A stretch of 64,000 bases of DNA, from assembly GCA_013368375.1 (NCBI GenBank), contig JAACJP010000016.1, positions 62,001-126,000 on the forward strand, read 5' to 3'. The stretch is from Tricholomella constricta. Lineage: Eukaryota > Basidiomycota > Agaricomycetes > Agaricales > Lyophyllaceae. The translations under genes and the position numbers were made by a program. The first letter of the stretch is position 1. The number at the start of each line of letters is the position of its first letter. This document shows, in pieces, positions 57,273-64,000 of this stretch. Below the pieces are notes generated by a model, which made no database searches, was not told where the DNA came from, and saw only the letters and a program-made list of their open reading frames with translations.

Positions 57273-58874
57273 TCACGCGACCTTGATGACGACCTTCCCA
57301 ACATGACGCTGGGACGCAAGGTAATCATATGCCTGCTTGGCTTCTTCAAAGGGGAAGACCTTGTCCACGAGGGGACGCGTCGCGTCGGGGTTCGCAGAGA
57401 TCAAACGATTCATGTCGCCAAATCTAGAGAAGGTTGAAGCTGTTAGTTTCATGGACAGCTGACAGCGGTTGAACAAGGGCGCACTGAGCAACGGAGCCGA
57501 TCTGGATGCCTCGGAGGGTAACGGCCCTCGTGATGGTGTTGAGCACAATCGTGCCGGCGTCGGTCGAATCCTACGTAGGCAGTGTCAATCAATCACTGGC
57601 GAGTGCCTCGGAACTTTCGAAATGCTGCACCTTTGAAACAAAGCCGATGATATGTAATTGTCCGCCGTTTCTGGTCGATTGGATGGATTTAAGCAGTGTT
57701 CCCTGTCCTCCGACCTACATACACCAGGAAGATGTGGGAGTTAACGCTTGCTCTAGACTCCCAACAAGAATCCACGCACCTCGATGACATGATCGACACC
57801 CGCGCCATTAGTCTACAAGAACTGCGTCAGTAATTCCGAGTCGCAGCACGGAACGGCAGTGACTTGCGATTTTAAGAATTTCCTCGTCCCAGTTGGGGGT
57901 GGTGTTGTAGTTGATGACGTGCTTAGCGCCGAGCTTGCTCGCGATTTTGAGTTTCTCGTCGGAAGACGAGGTGGCGATCACGATGGCCCCGGAAGCCACT
58001 GCAAATTGGAGGCCAAAGCTGGACAGTTGTCAGATTCTTGCCATGGAATTGTGAGGGAGCCCAACGTACATCGAGACACCGCCAGTACCGAGGACAAGTA
58101 CGTAGTCGCCTGCTTTGACAGGTACAGGTCCCAGCAAGGAATTATACGCCGTTAGTGCTGCGCAACTGTAAACTCGTTGACTAAAGATACTATCAAACAT
58201 TTAACACGAGACACTGACGGCAGCGTTGAAGCTTCTTCGTAAGAAAGATGCTGAGGAATTGACACCAGCGACTGTAGGAACGATGAGTCGACCGCAAACC
58301 GAAAGACAAGGCAAGGATGGGCGCACGTAAGCAGGGAAAGTCCTGTATTCAGTCAAAACACCATGCGACTGTCCACCAAGGCCTGACCTTTGGACCGCAG
58401 GTGTGGCATCGCCATAGACGTGATCGGTTGCAAAGTTCGCGCACACCCGATCGCCCACTTTCCAACCTTTGACATCGACTCCGACCTGGACAATCTCGCC
58501 AGCCATGTCCGAGCATGGTACGAGGTTAGGAGGCGGGCTACGAAGAAAAAGTGAGTACAGGAATATGATATCGAAGTAATTGCTCACTTGACGGGATAAC
58601 GTCCGGAGGCGACGACTAGGTCTCGAAACTGGAGAAACCATAAGCACTCGAGACTTTATGAATCGGTGATGATCAAACCTGGAGAGATACTGCATGAACT
58701 TTCACTAAGACATCGTTGGCTCGGGGCTTTTCGACTTCTTTGGTTCGAATGGTCAGTGTATCATGTGTACCAATCTGTCAGAGCAAGTTACAACTGGAGA
58801 GTCTCATGAAACGAGGTGCGAGCAAGGCTCACCTGGGGAAGAAAGTATTCGCGTGCAGAGGTGGGAATGGACAT
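57273..58874 (-). CDS. Zinc-type/quinone-reductase-like MDR alcohol dehydrogenase
   Basis: Eleven exons (58874-58833, 58774-58679, 58628-58588, 58537-58327, 58271-58219, 58165-58070, 58018-57868, 57812-57780, 57714-57631, 57570-57485, 57423-57273) give 347 residues, the usual MDR length. N-terminal GroES-like domain: VKVHAVSLQFRDLVVASGRY, PCSDMAGEIVQVGVDVKGWK, VGDRVCANFATDH. Rossmann domain: KAGDYVLVLGTGGVSIFGLQ, then SSSDEKLKIASKLGAKHVIN, TNGAGVDHVIE, and ending EEAKQAYDYLASQRHVGKVV. The catalytic zinc ligands of classical ADHs (CxxHE) are not present, so it is closer to the zinc-independent or quinone-oxidoreductase-like branch. Reaction: NAD(P)-dependent oxidoreduction of an unknown carbonyl. 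Intron 57867-57813 has a GCAAGT donor. Confidence 0.92.
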
Positions 58875-58939
58875 GTCTGATTGCTACGGATGGTGGGTGG
58901 TGTCAAGTATTTATTGCCTGTGATTCGAGAGATCATGCT

Positions 58940-58947
58940 CTTATATA
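58940..58947 (-). promoter_or_regulatory. Possible TATA box of the alcohol dehydrogenase gene
   Basis: TATATAAG on the minus strand about 66 bp upstream of the ATG at 58874, inside an AT-rich run. Position fits a core promoter with a short leader. Confidence 0.4.
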
Positions 58948-58974
58948 TTATACGATTTTCGGATAAACCATTCC

Positions 58975-60066
58975 TTTGCATGAATCATCATTTTGCGAAG
59001 AAGCCGTGCTGACTGCTTGCTGACGAATAGACGATGGATGAATTGTGTGGAATGTTTTTTCGCCATAAGGTCCTGTGAACTTATCAAACAACGTTAAACC
59101 TCTCGAAGCCCACTACCAAGCTATGTACGTCATGCTCATCGCAGCACGTACCAATGATCGAACGTAAACGACCCCAAGACCAGGGGATGGGGGACACGCT
59201 CGAGCTGGTAAGATGACGACGAGCTGGGAATGACGTAGTTTAATTATAACCGACCGGAAGATCCCGTCGCATACTCCCGCCAACACTTGGCCGACGTTGC
59301 TTTAAATGCAGCCTCGTACATAGGGTTTAACCGAAAAAGGTCATTTCGTTCTTATAGAAGGCTGCTTGTGCGAACTTCAGGTATCTTTGGCGACCTAAAT
59401 TCGGATGACTTCATTGTCCTATGTTGCTTCTGCTGTATCCTTGGTGTTTGGATCTTGACAGAGCATTCGATAGACGCTGTGGTGGAAGCAAGTATGTACA
59501 CTTAGTGACAGTGGAAACAAACAGGCTGAAATTGCGTCCAGAAGCGTCAAATCTCAATGGCAGTGGGAAGCTGCCGGCAACTCAGGCGTCAGAAGTCACC
59601 GGTTAGAGAGAATGATATTTGTACTTCCCGTTTCTTTTGCACTTTGTTATGGCCATGGTCGACTAAAGCTAGTGACTGCAAAAATACTTCTTACAGCCCG
59701 TGAGTTCATTTTGAACTCAAGAAGTTACGAGCCTACCTGTAAGTTATTATACGCATATGCATTCCCGCGTAACTTGGCCCTGCAACACACGTGTATTTTC
59801 TCTGACAATCATTTCACATCCCAAACTCGTGTCTGCAGCGAGGCAAGAACATCATGCAAAAGGTCAGGCGGTTTCTGCAGGAGTCATAAGTCTCCCGTTA
59901 GCGCCGTTCACCATACATCACCCACCCCAGTCTCAGAATCTGCAGAAATCTGACCCTCACCCCACCAACGTTAACACCGTAAGTGCGACCAAAATTCCTG
60001 TATTGTCGTTTTCAGATTCTTCCCTATCTGTTGCAGGAAGTTTCACACACTAACGAACCGACTGAG
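58975..60066. other. Intergenic region, divergent promoters
   Basis: About 1.1 kb between the alcohol dehydrogenase (minus) and the RanBP1-domain gene (plus). Several short plus-strand frames occur, none supportable. Confidence 0.5.
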
Positions 60067-62024
60067 ATGTTCCCAGTAAACGATCTCAACCTCGTAGTTT
60101 GCGGCATTGCCACTTTTGCAGCCACCGTAGGCTATGCATGTTCCCGCAAACTTACCGCTGATCCGTACGTCAACGCCTTGGGCGAACGCGCGTGGACACG
60201 AACTCATCAATGACCTTGAACGTCACCCTCTTCTCGATACACTCGATATCGCGAACTAGTCGGCCGATTGCGTTGGATTCCTCCGATCCTTTCAAGTCGA
60301 CGATCATTATTCCAAGAGAGCAAGGCGCCACAGATGAACCCGGCGCATCTAGCGTTCTCGACCAATCATTCGAGGCTCCGGACCAAGACAAGACGGTTGA
60401 AACTGGAGATAAGGCGACACCTGCGATTCGTGAGGTTACGTCTCTGAAACGGAAGCGTGCACACGACGACGACCACGCTGTGGTAGGAGGTAAAAGCCCC
60501 ATTTGCTTGTCCCGTGCTAACTTTCTTTCTATCAGGACATGACAGGATATCCTCATGTGAGAATGCTCGATCGCACTATTGGATCCGTTACTCAGTGCGG
60601 TTCTTGCAGAATCTCTCTTCAATCTATCCTCCGAAGAAACGAAGCAGGACTCCATCTTCTGAGAGTGATTCCGAGGGGGTATGGTTCAGATATATCTCGT
60701 TCATCTGTGAGATAATTGATTGTTGCGGTCATTCTAATAGCCTGTCGCGGAAAAACCTACGAGTCCATCCTTGGCAGAGAACGACAAGCCTATCGATCCT
60801 GCCACGGTTCGTACTTCATCTCACAAACTTCGAACGGCGGAATAAACATCTAATAGACGCATGAGAGCACGAGAGAAGAATCCGTCGAGGCAACCCTACC
60901 GCCGAGCACTCCAGAGCCATCTCCTCGCGTTATCACTGAGACCTTCAGCACACCTTCGCCTGTACGCTTGATCCCTACGCTGAAAGTGCAGCTCAGCAGC
61001 TAACCCTGACTCGTGGTAGGTATTCGGGTCTTCTGCAACGATATCTTCCCCTCTTCCAAAATCTTCGCTCCGCCATGTAAGCAGAACTCGTATTTTCCTG
61101 AAACTATAAGGTGGCTCAACATTTTCACCAGTCGCAACGTGCCTTCACCTCCAGTGCCTTTTCTGCCTTCTCCGGATCCTCTTCACCCTTCTCCAAAGTC
61201 ACCCCCGCTTCTAGTACTTTTGGAAAGCCAGCATGGATGGCGGCAGATATAAGTTCCTCGAAGAACCTTAACAATGAGGTATCAGACTCTGTCTTCAACG
61301 ACGGCGAGGAGGCCATTACTGCTCCTTCACCAAACAGCCATGTCCTCGCCGCTGCCACCATGGCCTCAAACACAACAGTTGAACGTCCGTATAGTTCAAC
61401 CTGCCCTTCATCAATCTCACTAGACCTGATGGCGTCCCTCAGATGTCACGGGGGAAGAAAACGAAGACGTCGAGGCGGAGCTGAAGGGCGTCAAGCTCTT
61501 CGTCAAACGTGGCAACAAGCCATTCTCAGACGGCATGATTGGCCATGTGAAGCTTCTGTCTGACAAGACAACGCTTCACGAGCGACTGCGTGAGCCACAC
61601 ATTATTGTTCTCTTTTTCCCCCGTTGAATGGTTGGATACGACTTACACAGTGTTCCGGCGCGAACCCCTCTGGCAAGTCTCGATGAACGTCCGCATGCAG
61701 CCCGCCGTGCGGTGCACATTCGACGCCGAGGAACACATCATCCGTCTCATCCTGAAAGAGGCAATAATCGACCAGAAGAAGGAGGACGTGCCGCCGGCGG
61801 ACTGGGACCGCGAGGTGGTCATATACGCTCTCAAGGTACGTACGCACGCCTTCTTCTTCTGTCCGGGCCACCGGGCCTCTCGCGGATCGTTCGGTTGAAT
61901 CCTCGTCTGATCGTTTGCCATGCCCCCCTCCTACTAGCCCGGGAGATCGTGTTCGAAGCAGGACTTCAAGGATTTCGCGGATACGTTGGTGAAGAGCACC
62001 GGCTTGCAAGCGAAGGTTGATTGA
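60067..62024 (+). CDS. RanBP1-domain protein with hydrophobic N-terminus
   Basis: Eleven exons (60067-60164, 60260-60482, 60536-60556, 60610-60678, 60741-60806, 60857-60961, 61020-61076, 61111-61384, 61443-61589, 61651-61835, 61938-62024) give 443 residues. Residues about 7-24 (LNLVVCGIATFAATVGYA) are a likely transmembrane helix followed by CSRK. A disordered charged region has a basic cluster (LKRKRAHDDD, PPKKRSR) that could be a nuclear localisation signal, then Ser/Phe-rich sequence (VFGSSATI, SAFSAFSGSSSPFSK). The C-terminus is a Ran-binding domain: VTGEENEDVEAELKGVKLFV, LFRREPLWQVSMNVRMQP and AVRCTFDAEEHIIRLILKEA. RanBP1 domains bind Ran-GTP in nuclear transport. The 21-nt third exon gives DMTGYPH. 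The GTCCGT donor at 61385 is needed to keep the Ran-binding frame. Confidence 0.85.
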
Positions 62025-62938
62025 TTAGTTGCTGGAACTCGTTGATCGAGCAGGGATTTTCCCCTTTTCCATCGAGGAGCTTGTACGCCTTGCGCCCTCC
62101 GCCCTCCCGTCCGCGGATGGTGATGGTGCTGGTGATGGTGACGGTCGAGCTCTGAGCTCTCAAGGCACCTTTCGTTGGTGGCGGCGAGTGCGGGCCCTGC
62201 GCCGCCTTGTAATTTATTTGGGTTAAGGAATATCATGGGGGAGGCCGATTTCAGATATTAGCGTACGATCTCAGCCACGCGAAGTATACAAGCTCCCTTT
62301 CAAGCTTCGCTCGGTGTCTTCGATCGCGTGAATGTCACAGCACGTGATTTTGACGCGCCGTGTCGTCTTCGTTTTGGGCCCAGCGGGCTACGGCATCTCC
62401 ACCCCGTCGTTTCGATATTAGTTTACGCTATGTGTTTGCTTCATTTGCAGTCGATTTGCAAGAAAAAAAAGTCCATGGGATTGTGTAGGGACCGATACAG
62501 CAAATACGACGGTATAATTCCTTCAACAACTCACACCTCCGCAAATATAAGTAAAACCGGTAGACGCGGAACAGATAGTCCAAATTCCATAATCCTCTAC
62601 TACCAAAGAAGAAAAACAACGTAAACCGAAACGAAAATGCCCTGCAACAGACGAGTACGAGGTTGGCGCAAAAAAGTGACTGCCATCCAGGTAAAGATCC
62701 AACCGCCCAAGCCCACCCGCCCCTCCACCACCAGCATTATAATGATCGATACCACCACACGTATTAAAAGAGGTTTCGCTCGTGAACGTAAGTGTGGGTA
62801 AAATCAAATACGCGTCATGAACATAAACGGCTTCGTAAAACAGTGTCCAAGCACATCTCCCCCAATGTCCCGTGAGCAAGCGAGTAAGTGAGTGAGTGAG
62901 TGATAGATGATTTAAGTTGAGACGACGGAAGCCGGTGT
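62025..62938. other. Convergent intergenic region
   Basis: About 0.9 kb between the stops of the RanBP1-domain gene and the GPI protein gene. It should hold both 3' UTRs. Frames of up to 157 codons on the minus strand show no domain. Confidence 0.5.
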
Positions 62939-63837
62939 TTAAAGCAGGACCGTGAACGCCATGGCGGATGCGCCGAGTGCAACGGCGGCCTGCCACACCC
63001 GAGAGTCCACGGAGACAGACGCAGCAGCGTTTTCCTTGGTGTTGTTGGCGGCAGCAGTCGAGTTGGCGGTGGTCGATGGGCCGGCAGCCGAGCCTGTGGA
63101 GCTTACGGTCGTGAAGCGCGAGGCGGAGGAAGCGGCGGGCAGCGGTGGGGCCACGGTGTTAGGGTCCGCAGGGGCGGGCGGGGAGGAGGTGGATGCGCCG
63201 TTGGAGAGGGGCGGGGGGGTCGAGCCGCCTGCACTGGCAGGGGGAGGCACGGCTTTCGAAGGGTCCGCAAGGGCCCCGACGCCCCAAGGGATAGGGTCGT
63301 TTTTCCCGGGCTGGGTGGGATTGGCAGGGGGAGTAGTTGCGCCGGCGGGGGAAGCGATTGCGAAGCGAGTAGCCCATTGCTTTTCGCTCGCCCCGGGGGC
63401 CGAGAACTGGTAGAAGTAGATCGCAGAGTTGGGGGCAACCTAGCAAAGTCATCGAGCTTAATCCAAAAGTTTAATGTATATATAGAATAGTGCGCGTACC
63501 GCAGGACAGGGGTGATCAAAAGAGCCGGAGACCGTACCGTCAAGATCAGTTGCAACAGCTAGAGCGGATAGACAGCTTGAATACAAGATGCGACATGGAA
63601 AAGTTGGGAAAACATACTTGTCAAGTGGACCATCTCGAAGTTGTCACCGGTCATGAGCTGGATAGCCATATTCTTCCATGCAGTCGTAGAGCCCGCGTCT
63701 CCATCCCATTCAATGTGACACGTCGAGCCTTCTCTGTAGACGATGCCGGGTCCAGGTACGGTGGGAACGACATCGGCGCGAGCGACGTGGAGGGAGGCGG
63801 AGGCGAGGAGAGCCGTCAATGCGAATGTTGCAAACAT
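62939..63837 (-). CDS. GPI-anchored Ser/Thr-rich wall protein, Kre9/Knh1-like N-terminal domain
   Basis: Exons 63837-63618, 63558-63500 and 63439-62939 give 259 residues. Signal peptide (FALTALLASASLHVARA), then a compact domain of about 100 residues with the Kre9/Knh1-type pattern: PGPGIVYREGSTCHIEWDGD, AWKNMAIQLMTGDN, GTVSGSFDHPCPAVAPNSAI and YFYQFS. A Pro/Ala/Ser/Thr-rich stalk follows, with Asn-linked sites in TANST and NNTKEN, and a hydrophobic C-terminus (WQAAVALGASAMAFTVLL) typical of a GPI signal. The protein should sit at the plasma membrane or be linked to the wall. Kre9-like domains are connected with beta-1,6-glucan in yeast; in basidiomycetes the role is unproven. Confidence 0.88.
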
Positions 63838-64000
63838 TTTCAGAGATAGGCTGTATAGACGCAAAGGAAGGACAACAAGACCAGCAAGTTGTGAGAAGAT
63901 GGGGGTGGATGGCAAGTCAGAAAAACGACTGGAAAGAGGACTAACTGTTTATGTAGGAGAGCGCCTGATGGCTTGGATTTGATTTAAAAGAGTGTAACGT

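Noticed and set aside
1..64000. CRISPR arrays, prokaryotic operons, phage or plasmid origins
   Set aside because: The window is eukaryotic with spliced genes. No regularly spaced repeats or bacterial signals were seen.

Overview
The window is nuclear DNA of a filamentous basidiomycete, most likely an Agaricomycete. The evidence is compact multi-exon genes with introns mostly of 48-70 nt, a DUF6533 seven-helix receptor-like gene, a secreted GMC oxidoreductase, a Kre9/Knh1-type GPI protein, a PD-(D/E)XK-like gene of a type common in mushroom genomes, and a Ty1/copia remnant. Gene models were assembled by hand from splice signals and reading frame. Exon lengths were summed for most models and each gave a whole number of codons. 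No introns have been verified by transcripts.

Layout. 0.4-9.5 kb (minus): a LisH/FLO8-type glutamine-rich regulator, then a 1,819-residue multi-START protein with a C-terminal membrane helix. 11.0-19.1 kb (plus): two related single-pass membrane proteins (578 and 498 aa) flanking a DUF6533 gene built of 11 exons, four of them 11-22 nt. 21.5-24.5 kb (minus): an HSF-type transcription factor. 24.5-27.7 kb: non-coding, repeat-bearing. 27.7-28.7 kb (minus): a hotdog-fold thioesterase split into six exons. 29.7-33.0 kb (plus): a secreted Ser/Thr/Ala-rich protein and pyridoxal kinase. 33.3-34.9 kb (minus): actin-related protein ARP2. 37.2-39.6 kb: a PD-(D/E)XK-like gene and a truncated Ty1/copia element whose LTR stops about 10 bp short of the next gene. 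39.6-44.0 kb (minus): an NTO1/BRPF scaffold with PHD fingers, bromodomain and PWWP, divergent from a cyclin-box-like gene (44.3-47.3 kb, plus). 47.6-49.4 kb (minus): a PDI-like protein with four CGC motifs and a KDEL tail. 49.6-55.1 kb: a tandem segmental duplication carrying two small secreted cysteine-rich proteins, one intact GMC oxidoreductase and one broken 3' fragment of it. 57.3-58.9 kb (minus): an MDR alcohol dehydrogenase. 60.1-62.0 kb (plus): a RanBP1-domain protein with a hydrophobic N-terminus. 62.9-63.8 kb (minus): a GPI-anchored Ser/Thr-rich wall protein.

Most genes are independent housekeeping or regulatory loci rather than one pathway. The accessory part is 35-39.6 kb (transposon plus nuclease-like gene) and 49.6-56 kb (secreted oxidase, small cysteine-rich proteins, pseudogenes). 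The most unusual signals are the cysteine-rich protein family in the recent duplication, the CGC-repeat KDEL protein, the juxtamembrane and C-terminal motifs shared by the two membrane proteins, the number of microexons, and three predicted GC-AG introns.
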